Origin: Syntrophaceae bacterium
GTDB lineage: Bacteria; Desulfobacterota; Syntrophia; Syntrophales; UBA2185
Assembly (NCBI GenBank): GCA_003508565.1
Contig: DNUI01000140.1
Location: forward strand, 6,594 to 15,201
Reading direction: 5' to 3'
DNA length: 8,608 nt
How positions within the stretch are numbered: position 1 is the stretch's first letter; each line of letters opens with the position of its first letter. Below the pieces are notes generated by a model. The model was not told the DNA's origin and made no database searches. It saw only the letters and a list, made by a program, of their open reading frames with translations. A program made the position numbers and the translations under genes. This document shows, one piece after another, positions 1 to 5,918 of this stretch.

Positions 1-594
1 ACGCGCCTCTGAATCTATCTCGAGAGAAAGTTCTCCCAGGCCTTTCTCCTTATCATGGATGGCCCTGTGAATAATTGCCGAAAGTTCTTCCTCGGAATAT
101 GGTTTCAGGAGCATAACCCGTGATCGGGAGAGGAGCGGAGAAATTACCTCAAAAGAGGGATTTTCGGTTGTGGCGCCGATGAGCGTGATGAGACCTTTTT
201 CGACATGGGGCAGAAAGGCATCCTGCTGGGCTTTGTTGAACCTGTGGATTTCATCGACAAACAGAACAGTTCTTTTGCGATGGTAACGCCACTGTGAAGC
301 GGCTTCGTCTACAACCGCCCTGATCTCCTTTACCCCGGAAAGGACGGCTGAAAAACTCACAAAATGAGATTTGGTTTCCTGGGCAATAACATGGGCCAGG
401 GTGGTCTTGCCGGAGCCGGGAGGTCCCCAGAAAATCATCGAAAACAACCTGTCTTCTTCAATGGCGCGACGAAGCAGACTGCCTTCACCCAGAAGATGGG
501 GCTGCCCCACAAATTCGGAAAGCGTCTGAGGCCTCATCCTGTCTGCCAGGGGACTGAGATCGGTTTCGTTATTGTTCTGATCGAAGAGATCCAT
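1..594 (-). CDS. rarA: Replication-associated recombination protein A (RarA/MgsA), N-terminal 198 codons
   Basis: This is a cytosolic AAA+ ATPase of the clamp-loader/RuvB-like group that acts at stalled replication forks with SSB and the recombination machinery. The visible part begins MDLFDQ, typical of RarA, and contains the conserved FVGQPHLLG segment (res. 28-36). Walker A is GPPGSGKTT (57-65), Walker B is VLFVDEIH (110-117), followed by RFNKAQQDA. Sensor 1 is ATTENPSFE (141-149) and an arginine-finger region LLSRSR follows (154-159). All ATPase motifs seen are intact. The C-terminal lid and tetramerisation domains lie beyond the left edge, so completeness cannot be judged. The ATG at 592-594 is chosen because it gives the family's usual N-terminus; only a weak AGGT lies upstream. 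It is transcribed leftward, downstream of the 89-residue ORF, from which a repeat-filled gap of about 240 bp separates it. Family assignment is firm; the fork role is family knowledge. Confidence 0.93.
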   Translation of the reverse strand, partial: MDLFDQNNNETDLSPLADRMRPQTLSEFVGQPHLLGEGSLLRRAIEEDRLFSMIFWGPPGSGKTTLAHVIAQETKSHFVSFSAVLSGVKEIRAVVDEAASQWRYHRKRTVLFVDEIHRFNKAQQDAFLPHVEKGLITLIGATTENPSFEVISPLLSRSRVMLLKPYSEEELSAIIHRAIHDKEKGLGELSLEIDSEAR

Positions 595-625
595 AGTATA
601 TACTACAAAATAGATTTTTTACCTG

Positions 626-652
626 CATTCCGGACTTGATAAGCTTGCCCCG
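626..652. repeat. Dispersed direct repeat, copy 1 (27 bp)
   Basis: The segment CATTCCGGACTTGATAAGC and the following TTGCCCCG match positions 4035-4061 at 25 of 27 bases in the same orientation. Each copy lies upstream of a leftward gene (rarA here, the dehydrogenase there). It looks like a remnant of a dispersed intergenic repeat family. Confidence 0.6.
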
Positions 653-678
653 GCGAAAACCACGAAACACCTATTCAG

Positions 679-720
679 TCTCCCTTTTGCAAAGGGAGAT
701 TGAGAGGGATTTTGCAAAGA
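679..720. repeat. 42-bp repeat, left inverted copy (contains a 9-bp-arm palindrome)
   Basis: The reverse complement of this segment matches 1161-1202 at 38 of 42 positions, so the two copies are inverted around the 89-residue gene. The copy contains a palindrome at 679-699, TCTCCCTTT, loop TGC, AAAGGGAGA. Such pairs can be MITE-like ends or copies of a dispersed intergenic repeat. No target-site duplication was recognised. Confidence 0.7.
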
Positions 721-739
721 TAATAAAAAATCCCCCCAG

Positions 740-758
740 CCCCCTTTTCTAAAGGGGG
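740..758. repeat. Palindrome CCCCCTTT-TCT-AAAGGGGG
   Basis: It has 8-bp perfect arms and a 3-nt loop, the same architecture as the other palindromes in the window. On the minus strand it is followed within about 15 nt by a run of T, so it could help terminate transcription of the 89-residue gene before rarA. The rest of the 595-838 gap contains only this palindrome and the two repeats listed separately; no gene is seen. Confidence 0.5.
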
Positions 759-838
759 AAATATGCGGAAGCTGTTTTTTTTATTAATGATAAACTGGCG
801 GTTTTCATATCTGCGAGCTTACCCACGGCCCATGGGTT

Positions 839-1108
839 TTATTCGTTTTTCTGCTTTGCCCGCTTTTTTGCCTCCTCAATGAGTTCGATAATTGTTGTAA
901 CCTTGTCCTTCGGAATTTGACGGACAAAAGCATCCCATGCGTCTGCCGTCATAGTCTCTCTCAAATACTGCTCTATGGGAAAAAATGGAGACCAACAGGT
1001 GATAATACGTTGACAGGGCAGGCCTCCCCCCTCCTTCCGGCAGTAAGAGAATGTGACCTCTCCCCCGAGGCGTGGGCATCTCATTTCTAAATGGTCATAC
1101 TTTCGCAT
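839..1108 (-). CDS. Uncharacterised small protein with four conserved-looking cysteines
   Basis: I do not recognise a named function. The 89-residue product has a compact N-terminal half with Cys11, Cys23, Cys32 and Cys38 in the arrangement CPRLG-x6-SYC-x8-C-x5-CW, suited to binding zinc or an Fe-S cluster. A C-terminal half, probably helical, ends in a Lys/Arg/Glu-rich tail (EEAKKRAKQKNE). There is no signal peptide and no membrane segment. The ATG at 1106-1108 has AGGA about 12 nt upstream; an internal ATG at residue 9, just before the CPRLG motif, is an alternative. The reading frame is open throughout, and the cysteine and aromatic spacing look like a real small domain rather than a shadow ORF. 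It lies between inverted copies of a 42-bp repeat, on the same strand as rarA and trpB2. The metal-binding idea is inference from cysteine spacing only. Confidence 0.62.
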   Translation of the reverse strand: MRKYDHLEMRCPRLGGEVTFSYCRKEGGGLPCQRIITCWSPFFPIEQYLRETMTADAWDAFVRQIPKDKVTTIIELIEEAKKRAKQKNE

Positions 1109-1137
1109 ATGCGTATCTTATCCTAAGGTAGTTTCCC

Positions 1138-1171
1138 TTTTGCAAAGAGGGCTTTTACTCTCTTTGCAAAA
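1138..1171. repeat. 12-bp perfect inverted repeat TTTTGCAAAGAG / CTCTTTGCAAAA
   Basis: The arms at 1138-1149 and 1160-1171 are separated by 10 nt and are made of the same TTTGCAAAG word that ends the 42-bp repeat. It lies directly upstream of the 89-residue gene and overlaps the right-hand repeat copy. It is probably part of the same composite repeat; a regulatory role is possible but not shown. Confidence 0.5.
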
Positions 1172-1202
1172 TTCCCCTCAATCTCCCTTTACAAAAGGGA
1201 GG
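1161..1202. repeat. 42-bp repeat, right inverted copy
   Basis: It matches the reverse complement of 679-720 at 38 of 42 positions. It contains a palindrome at 1183-1201, CTCCCTTT, loop ACA, AAAGGGAG. Together with the left copy it brackets the 89-residue gene, giving a 524-bp unit. Confidence 0.7.
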
Positions 1203-1224
1203 TTTACACCGCAAATACCATCTC

Positions 1225-1276
1225 TAAAAATGAATAAGCCGTCAAGGGGATTCTTGTTCCACCTTTGACGGCTTAT
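1225..1276 (-). terminator. Intrinsic terminator of trpB2
   Basis: The arms ATAAGCCGTCAA (1234-1245) and TTGACGGCTTAT (1265-1276) pair perfectly over 12 bp and extend inward by a G-T and two G-C pairs. On the minus strand the stem is followed by CATTTTTAG, a short U-tract. It starts about 24 nt past the trpB2 stop codon, as expected for its terminator. Confidence 0.8.
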
Positions 1277-1299
1277 GGACTGATAGAAAACTATTTCAC

Positions 1300-2661
1300 C
1301 TATGGTTTCGGCAATCCCTCTATAGCCTTCAGGGCCCTCTGAATCTCTTCATCGGGAAGCTCATACGCCTCAAGCTTCCCTGATAAATAGGCATCATAGG
1401 AAGCGAGATCAACAAGTCCATGGCCGCTCCAGTCAAAGAGTATTACCTTTTCCTTGCCTTCTTCTTTCGCGCGCCTGGCCTCATCGACTACTGCGGCGAT
1501 GGCGTGGTTTGTTTCCGGCGCCGGGATGAAACCCTCGGTCCGGGCCCACTTCACACCGGCATCGAAGGTTTCCAACTGGTCATACGCCCTCGCTTCCATT
1601 ACCTTTTCCCTGACCAGGTGGCTGATGACAGGAGCCATGCCGTGGTATCGCAATCCACCCGCGTGTATAGGCGCGGGCACGAAATCATGTCCGAGGGTGT
1701 ACATGGGAAGCAGGGGCGTCATTTTCGCGAGATCGCCGAAATCATAGGCAAAGGGACCCTTGGTCATGGTCGGGCACGATGCTGGCTCCGCGCCGATAAT
1801 GGTCACCTTCTTGCCATGAATCTTATCCCTCGCAAAAGGAAGGGCGATGCCGGCAAAATTACTGCCGCCACCGGCACAGCCTATGACGACATCGGGATAG
1901 ATGCCTAACGTTTTCATCTGCTTCTGCGCCTCCAAACCAATGATGGTCTGGTGCATAAGCACATGATTTAATACACTCCCCAATGAATATCGTGAGTTTT
2001 CATGGGTCACGGCATCCTCTACGGCTTCGCTGATAGCAATGCCCAGACTGCCCGGCGAGTCGGGATGGGCGGCGAGCACATTTCTTCCCGCATTCGTCAA
2101 CGTACTCGGGCTGGGAATGCATTCGGCACCCCAGGTATTCATCATGAGACGCCGGTATGGTTTCTGTTCGTAGCTTACCCTCACCATATACACCCGGCAT
2201 TCAAGGTCAAACATCTTGCACGCCATGGCCAGTGCGCTTCCCCACTGCCCTGCCCCCGTTTCAGTGGCAATCCGTTTGATGCCGAAGACCTTGTTATAAT
2301 AGGCTTGGGGAACGGCGGTATTCGGTTTGTGGGAACCGGCAGGACTTATCCCTTCATGTTTAAAGTATATCTTGACGGGAGCACCAAGGAGTTTTTCAAA
2401 ATTTCGCGCACGGTACAGCGGTGTGGGACGCCACAGGAGATATTTCTCAAGAACCTCGAAGGGAATGTCAATCCAGCGTTCCTGGCTCACTTCCTGCTCG
2501 ATGAGGTTCATCGGAAAAACGGGGGCCAGATCATCCGGTCCCAAAGGTTTCCCCGTACCCGGGTGAAGGGGAGGTTTCATGGGAGTCGGCATATCAGCCT
2601 GGATGTTGTACCATTGCGTCGGTATCTCGTTATCATTCATTACTACCTTAAACTGTTCCAT
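1300..2661 (-). CDS. trpB2: TrpB2-type tryptophan synthase beta chain-like PLP enzyme
   Basis: This is a cytosolic pyridoxal-phosphate enzyme of the TrpB2 branch, expected to join indole and L-serine into L-tryptophan. In the 453-residue form the Schiff-base lysine is K112 in PAGSHKPNT. ETGAGQWG (134-141) holds the catalytic glutamate (E134), the glycine-rich phosphate-binding loop is GCAGGGSNFAG (261-271), and the C-terminal DWSGHG (410-415) corresponds to the substrate-side SG motif. N- and C-terminal extensions make it longer than TrpB1 (about 400 residues), as is usual for TrpB2. The frame stays open 19 codons further upstream, but the ATG at 2659-2661 follows GGAG with 7-nt spacing, so that start is used. 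No trpA or other trp gene is seen, which is common for TrpB2; indole salvage is a plausible role. It lies 84 bp downstream of the GpsA-like gene and is probably co-transcribed with it. Confidence 0.92.
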   Translation of the reverse strand: MEQFKVVMNDNEIPTQWYNIQADMPTPMKPPLHPGTGKPLGPDDLAPVFPMNLIEQEVSQERWIDIPFEVLEKYLLWRPTPLYRARNFEKLLGAPVKIYFKHEGISPAGSHKPNTAVPQAYYNKVFGIKRIATETGAGQWGSALAMACKMFDLECRVYMVRVSYEQKPYRRLMMNTWGAECIPSPSTLTNAGRNVLAAHPDSPGSLGIAISEAVEDAVTHENSRYSLGSVLNHVLMHQTIIGLEAQKQMKTLGIYPDVVIGCAGGGSNFAGIALPFARDKIHGKKVTIIGAEPASCPTMTKGPFAYDFGDLAKMTPLLPMYTLGHDFVPAPIHAGGLRYHGMAPVISHLVREKVMEARAYDQLETFDAGVKWARTEGFIPAPETNHAIAAVVDEARRAKEEGKEKVILFDWSGHGLVDLASYDAYLSGKLEAYELPDEEIQRALKAIEGLPKP

Positions 2662-2666
2662 AAATG

Positions 2667-2675
2667 TTCTCCTTT
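2667..2675 (-). promoter_or_regulatory. Ribosome binding site fixing the trpB2 start
   Basis: The minus strand reads AAAGGAGAA ending 5 nt before the ATG at 2661, with core GGAG spaced 7 nt. Nothing comparable precedes the upstream in-frame start near 2718, so the shorter reading frame is preferred. Confidence 0.75.
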
Positions 2676-2745
2676 GCTTTAATGTGAGCTTTGCCAGCCC
2701 AGATAAATTATTTTCCAACTATCAAATAGTGCGAAACTCTTCCGA

Positions 2746-3951
2746 TTATATTTCCAGATCCGACAGCAACCCCTTGTGTCTTCGATACCAGAAATTCGGG
2801 AAAAGCTTGTAGAGCATCCTCGATATAGGACCGATATATTCTCTCGTTCTTTTGTCGAACTGGCAGGCCTGAATGATGTATTCCTGAATGTCTTTCTTGT
2901 GGCCCACTTCGTTAAATATCTTATAGGCACAGTGAAACAACGGACTGTACATATTCTTCTTTTCCAGATATTTGTTCACATTCCGGATGGTGTTGGGCCC
3001 TTCCGGCGTACCGTCTATCCTCTCCAGCACCTTGATATCCGTTTCTATGGGATTCCCGCCGTATAATTCATAATAAAACTTTCCGTACCGGTAATTTTTG
3101 CTCGCCACGGAAGACAGGGTAATATACATATCCCCCACGCCGGCCTGACTGTGAAAAGCCTGAAAACCGCCGCCCAGCAACTTTGACAATGACCGTATCT
3201 CCACGCCGGATCTTGCAAAGATAGTACCGGGAATAGAATCACCCAGGTCCATTGAATCCACTGTGCCCATGATATTTGCCACAATGTTTTTGAGGGCGCC
3301 GCATGCCTCGACGCCGACAATATCGATATTATAGAACGAGGTGAATTCCCTGCGGTTGAACCGGATAATCTCCTCCCTGATAATTTTTGCGATGCGCTTT
3401 TTCCCGGCGACGGTAACGCACACGGGATGCCCCAGCATGATATCCATGTCAAAGAAAGGCCCGCCGATACATACGACTTCATAATTGCTTCTGATATTCG
3501 CAAGATTATTATTGATCAGTTGTGACGGCGTGATCAGCTCTTTAGTAATTTCATCGGAGATCAAACCTTTAATCGGGGACACGAGACACGTATCCCCCGC
3601 TTTTCTTTCCAGCAGCGGTTTGAGATAGTTCAGGAAATCCGGAAGCCTGTTCATCGTGATGGTAAGAAAGATAAAATCGTTATCATCAACAACCCGTTCT
3701 AAATTATTCGTCGCGTATACCGTGGGTGCCAACCTGGGCACTTGATCCATGCCGCCAAGCCTCTTTGCGAGCTCTGCCGTAAGGTGCTTGGGATTCAGGT
3801 GTTCCCTGTTAATAGTCCGGCATACTTCGGAATCATGATAATAGATCGTAACCCTCTTGTTATCCCTGCCGAATTTATAGGCAAGAGCGGTCCCCAATCT
3901 ACCAGGCCCGATGATGGCAATTCTACCGGTATCCAAATTATTTAATCTCAT
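2746..3951 (-). CDS. GpsA-family NAD(P)-dependent glycerol-3-phosphate dehydrogenase-like protein, extended
   Basis: The protein fits the NAD-dependent glycerol-3-phosphate dehydrogenase fold. It has an N-terminal Rossmann domain with GPGRLG (15-20, in place of the usual GAGxWG), a PIKGL segment (126-130) matching the family TKGL loop, and GGPFF (163-167) matching SGPSFA. The helical substrate domain contains ACGALKN (216-222) with the expected catalytic lysine K221, DLGDSIPG (235-242), and AGVGDMYIT (270-278). At 401 residues it is some 60 longer than ordinary GpsA (about 330-340). The extra length is a basic, aromatic C-terminal tail. The family makes sn-glycerol 3-phosphate from dihydroxyacetone phosphate for phospholipids, but the altered loops leave the substrate uncertain. 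The start at 3951 has GAGGG seven nt upstream. It precedes trpB2 on the same strand. It is likely driven by the consensus promoter at 4216-4244. Confidence 0.82.
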   Translation of the reverse strand: MRLNNLDTGRIAIIGPGRLGTALAYKFGRDNKRVTIYYHDSEVCRTINREHLNPKHLTAELAKRLGGMDQVPRLAPTVYATNNLERVVDDNDFIFLTITMNRLPDFLNYLKPLLERKAGDTCLVSPIKGLISDEITKELITPSQLINNNLANIRSNYEVVCIGGPFFDMDIMLGHPVCVTVAGKKRIAKIIREEIIRFNRREFTSFYNIDIVGVEACGALKNIVANIMGTVDSMDLGDSIPGTIFARSGVEIRSLSKLLGGGFQAFHSQAGVGDMYITLSSVASKNYRYGKFYYELYGGNPIETDIKVLERIDGTPEGPNTIRNVNKYLEKKNMYSPLFHCAYKIFNEVGHKKDIQEYIIQACQFDKRTREYIGPISRMLYKLFPNFWYRRHKGLLSDLEI

Positions 3952-3960
3952 AGTAAACCC

Positions 3961-3991
3961 TCATGCCCCCGGCTTAACCTAAAAGGCATGA
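3961..3991 (-). promoter_or_regulatory. Hairpin adjoining the ribosome binding site of the GpsA-like gene
   Basis: TCATGCC (3961-3967) and GGCATGA (3985-3991) form a 7-bp perfect stem with a 17-nt loop. On the mRNA the 3' arm runs into the GAGGG ribosome binding site, so the stem could limit access to it. This is suggestive only. Confidence 0.35.
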
Positions 3992-4034
3992 TACATTATT
4001 ATGAATTATTATCCAGAAAATAGAATTTTATCGT

Positions 4035-4075
4035 CATTCTGGACTTGATAAGCCTGCCCCGTAGGTGATACGGGG
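4035..4075. repeat. Dispersed direct repeat, copy 2, with CCCCG/CGGGG hairpin
   Basis: Positions 4035-4061 match 626-652 at 25 of 27 bases. This copy continues into CCCCG, 9-nt loop, CGGGG (4057-4075), a hairpin missing from the first copy. It would lie inside the long leader of the GpsA-like/trpB2 transcript. Confidence 0.6.
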
Positions 4076-4110
4076 GAATCTAATATTTCTAATAGTATGG
4101 GTTCATAACT

Positions 4111-4129
4111 CCCTCTTTCGAAAAGAGGG
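4111..4129. repeat. Palindrome CCCTCTTT-CGA-AAAGAGGG
   Basis: It has 8-bp perfect arms and a 3-nt loop, the same form as the palindromes at 679-699, 740-758 and 1183-1201. In the gap 3952-4366 I see this palindrome, the direct repeat, the RBS hairpin and one strong promoter, and no gene. Confidence 0.6.
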
Positions 4130-4215
4130 GCGAGGGTGAATTTTCACACTGTTCTTTACCGAACAAAACGAACATCACACTCACTCTATTCAACACTACC
4201 CGGTTCAGCGCGGCG

Positions 4216-4244
4216 ATTATAGGGAAAGGAAGCTTCTCTGTCAA
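4216..4244 (-). promoter_or_regulatory. Perfect-consensus sigma-70 promoter for the GpsA-like/trpB2 operon
   Basis: Read on the minus strand it is TTGACA (4239-4244), a 17-bp spacer, then TATAAT (4216-4221), exact in both hexamers and in spacing. It points leftward at the GpsA-like gene, whose start codon is about 265 bp downstream, leaving a leader of roughly 255 nt that carries several hairpins. It lies about 120 bp beyond the intI stop codon, so it does not serve intI. Confidence 0.75.
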
Positions 4245-4366
4245 ATAGTAATATTTATGTCCGTCTTCTTCCCGGCCATTTCCTTTATTCCATGTATGCT
4301 AATTTCATAAATAATTTGACGTTACCTCAAATAGTCATTTTACTGCTCCACATCAATGACAGGGTT

Positions 4367-5671
4367 TTACGTGGTACGAGCGTGTGATTCATAAAGCGTA
4401 TCCAGCGGACTTCGCGGCGCTTTCGACATATTTCTTAAGACATGGGTATAGATCATGGTCGTCTCGAGGTTCTTATGGCCAAGAAGTTCCTGAACCTCGC
4501 GGATGTTCACACCATTCATCAAGAGATGCGTCGCAAAACTGTGGCGCAGCGTATGGACACTTGCACGCTTCACGATCCCGGCCTTCCTCACCGCTTCCGC
4601 CACCATCTTCTGAATCGCACTGGGGCTGATATGGTGGCGGCGCACCTTGCCGGATCGCGGATCAACGGAAAGCGCGGCGCCCGGAAAGACATACTGCCAT
4701 CCCCACTCCTTTGCCGCGTTGGGATATTTGCGGTCAAGGGCATCCGGCATATACACCTCACCATATCCCTTTTTGATATCCTCTTTATGGATCTTTTTTA
4801 TAAGGGATAAATGCTGCTTCATGGGTTCCTTTGCCGCTTCCGGCACCATGGTTACTCTATCCTTATCACCCTTGCCTGCCCTGACTACGACAGCATTTAA
4901 CCTGAAATCAATGTCCTGAACCCGCAGCCGGGCAACCTCCATGAGCCTCATTCCCGTGCCGTACAGAAATTGAACGATGAGCAACTCCCTCCCCTTTAAC
5001 TGATCAATGAGACTGCGAACTTCATCCTGTGACAGCACGACAGGCAGCTTTGGCCCCCGTTTTGCCCGCACAGTTTTGCTGAGGTCCCGAAGATCGATTG
5101 TGAGAACCTCCCGAAAAAGAAACAACAGGGCATTGAATGCCTGATTCTGTGTAGACGATGACACCTTCTGCCTGACCGCAAGGTGACTCAGAAAATCCCG
5201 TACATCCGTTTCGTCGACACCGTTTTTTTGCCAATCCTTGCCTTTTGTCGTAGTCACATAGGTATAAAATCGCTGGAACCACTCACGATAGCTTCGTTCG
5301 GTACTGTACGCGTAATGCTTGATTCTGATAATCTCCCGAAGTTTCTGCTCAACTTCCTGATAATCGGGCAATTTAACCCCCGGAACTGCTTCCGCATTTG
5401 GTGAAAGTGTCGATGTATCGCCGGACAGAAAATGATTGATATAGAGCCTTATTGCGTCATCCGCCTGTTCCACCTGCCAGCGGGACAGCTTTTTTTCTTT
5501 CGCCAAATATTCAAGAAAAAGCCTGATTCTGAGTTCAATGTTTTTATCCTTATTGTTGTTGGAAAAACACAGAAATTTGCTTGCCCACAGGGCGTAAAAT
5601 GAAACATGCCCCATCGGCGCCAGGTTGTGGTCAATAAGATATTTTTGGAAATCGGGCAAAATTTTTTCCAC
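4367..5671 (-). CDS. intI: Integron integrase IntI (tyrosine recombinase) with extended N-terminus
   Basis: IntI inserts and excises gene cassettes by recombining attI and attC sites. In the 434-residue form the catalytic set is complete: R242 (TGMRLMEV), K267 (GKGDKDR), H373 and R376 (HTLRHSF), H399 (LLGHKN) and nucleophile Y408 (MIYTHV). The IntI-specific insert is present at about 307-331, DALDRKYPNAAKEWGWQYVF, followed by DPRSGKVRRHH. The ending RSPLDTL also matches IntI1. About 100 residues precede the part that aligns with IntI1 (337 residues). This extra part looks like a second helical SAM-like DNA-binding domain. The GTG at 5669-5671 is chosen because AGGAGG lies 6 nt upstream; another in-frame GTG at 5698 would add nine residues but would place that Shine-Dalgarno inside the gene. 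It is transcribed away from the cassettes, as usual. Confidence 0.96.
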   Translation of the reverse strand: MEKILPDFQKYLIDHNLAPMGHVSFYALWASKFLCFSNNNKDKNIELRIRLFLEYLAKEKKLSRWQVEQADDAIRLYINHFLSGDTSTLSPNAEAVPGVKLPDYQEVEQKLREIIRIKHYAYSTERSYREWFQRFYTYVTTTKGKDWQKNGVDETDVRDFLSHLAVRQKVSSSTQNQAFNALLFLFREVLTIDLRDLSKTVRAKRGPKLPVVLSQDEVRSLIDQLKGRELLIVQFLYGTGMRLMEVARLRVQDIDFRLNAVVVRAGKGDKDRVTMVPEAAKEPMKQHLSLIKKIHKEDIKKGYGEVYMPDALDRKYPNAAKEWGWQYVFPGAALSVDPRSGKVRRHHISPSAIQKMVAEAVRKAGIVKRASVHTLRHSFATHLLMNGVNIREVQELLGHKNLETTMIYTHVLRNMSKAPRSPLDTLYESHARTT

Positions 5672-5677
5672 AGCTCT

Positions 5678-5683
5678 CCTCCT
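5678..5683 (-). promoter_or_regulatory. Ribosome binding site fixing the GTG start of intI
   Basis: The minus strand reads AGGAGG followed by AGAGCT and GTG, an ideal 6-nt spacing. This makes the GTG at 5671 the likely start rather than the one at 5698. Confidence 0.75.
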
Positions 5684-5768
5684 TTTTACGCTCGACACCC
5701 TGCTGCAAGGCCATTATTAACGCTTTTATTTTCATAATGCCTATACTATATGTACTACGTATTTTATG

Positions 5769-5798
5769 ATAATAAGCACATTTTCGGTACACAATCAA
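5769..5798 (-). promoter_or_regulatory. Candidate intI promoter
   Basis: On the minus strand TTGATT (5793-5798) is followed after 18 bp by TATTAT (5769-5774), matching consensus at 4/6 and 5/6. It would start transcription about 90 nt upstream of the intI GTG. The surroundings are very AT-rich, so chance matches are likely. Confidence 0.4.
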
Positions 5799-5799
5799 G

Positions 5800-5819
5800 A
5801 ATAATAATTGAATATTATT
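5800..5819. promoter_or_regulatory. AT-rich inverted repeat between divergent promoters
   Basis: AATAATA (5800-5806) and TATTATT (5813-5819) form a perfect 7-bp inverted repeat with a 6-nt centre. It lies between the intI promoter candidate and the -10 of the cassette promoter candidate. It could be a regulator site or simply reflect base composition. Confidence 0.3.
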
Positions 5820-5836
5820 GAATTTTAGTGTATGAA
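5808..5836 (+). promoter_or_regulatory. Candidate cassette promoter (Pc)
   Basis: TTGAAT (5808-5813), 17-bp spacer, TATGAA (5831-5836) match consensus at 4/6 each with ideal spacing and point into the cassettes. Integrons normally carry such a promoter in intI or attI. The AT-rich context makes this tentative. Confidence 0.35.
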
Positions 5837-5870
5837 TCCTCTCAATTAATCGGGTAATGTTGTATCTGGT

Positions 5871-5883
5871 TATGATTTTAGGT
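5871..5883 (+). other. Candidate attI / cassette 1 junction
   Basis: The core consensus is GTTRRRY with cleavage between G and TT. TTTAGGT (5877-5883) fits at six of seven positions, and its TTAGGT is nearly complementary to the inverse core GCCTAAC of the cassette's own attC, as expected for the ends of one cassette. The base before the cleavage point is T, not G. GTTATGA beginning at 5870 is a poorer alternative. Confidence 0.45.
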
Positions 5884-5906
5884 AGTACGTATATTAATTG
5901 TCAGGC

Positions 5907-5913
5907 AAGGAGG
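5907..5913 (+). promoter_or_regulatory. Ribosome binding site of the cassette 1 ORF
   Basis: AAGGAGG, five nt before the ATG at 5919. It decides the start against an in-frame TTG at 5898 that lies upstream of it. Confidence 0.75.
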
Positions 5914-5918
5914 TAAAT

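Larger units (their letters stand above)
5752..5896 (+). repeat. Direct repeat pair in the attI region (GTAnTACGTATnTTA)
   Basis: Copies at 5752-5766 and 5882-5896 agree at 13 of 15 bases. One lies just upstream of the intI ribosome binding region and the other at the proposed entry point of cassette 1. They could be integrase or regulator binding sites flanking the attI region; this is inference. Confidence 0.4.

Noticed and set aside
364..639. Rightward 91-codon ORF
   Set aside because: It lies antisense to the clearly real rarA coding sequence and has no family-like features.
660..1210. CRISPR array from the repeated CCCTTTTGCAAAGGG words
   Set aside because: The units are irregularly spaced, partly inverted, lack uniform spacers, and have no cas genes nearby.
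2002..2682. Rightward 226-codon ORF
   Set aside because: It is the antisense shadow of trpB2, whose catalytic motifs are intact on the other strand.
4033..4167. Leftward 28-codon ORF in the leader of the GpsA-like gene as a leader peptide
   Set aside because: It has no convincing ribosome binding site, runs through the dispersed palindrome, and shows no run of regulatory codons (no Trp cluster).
4334..4360. Inverted repeat GTCATT/AATGAC just past the intI stop as a terminator
   Set aside because: The stem is only 6 bp and AT-rich, with a 15-nt loop and no following T-run on the minus strand.
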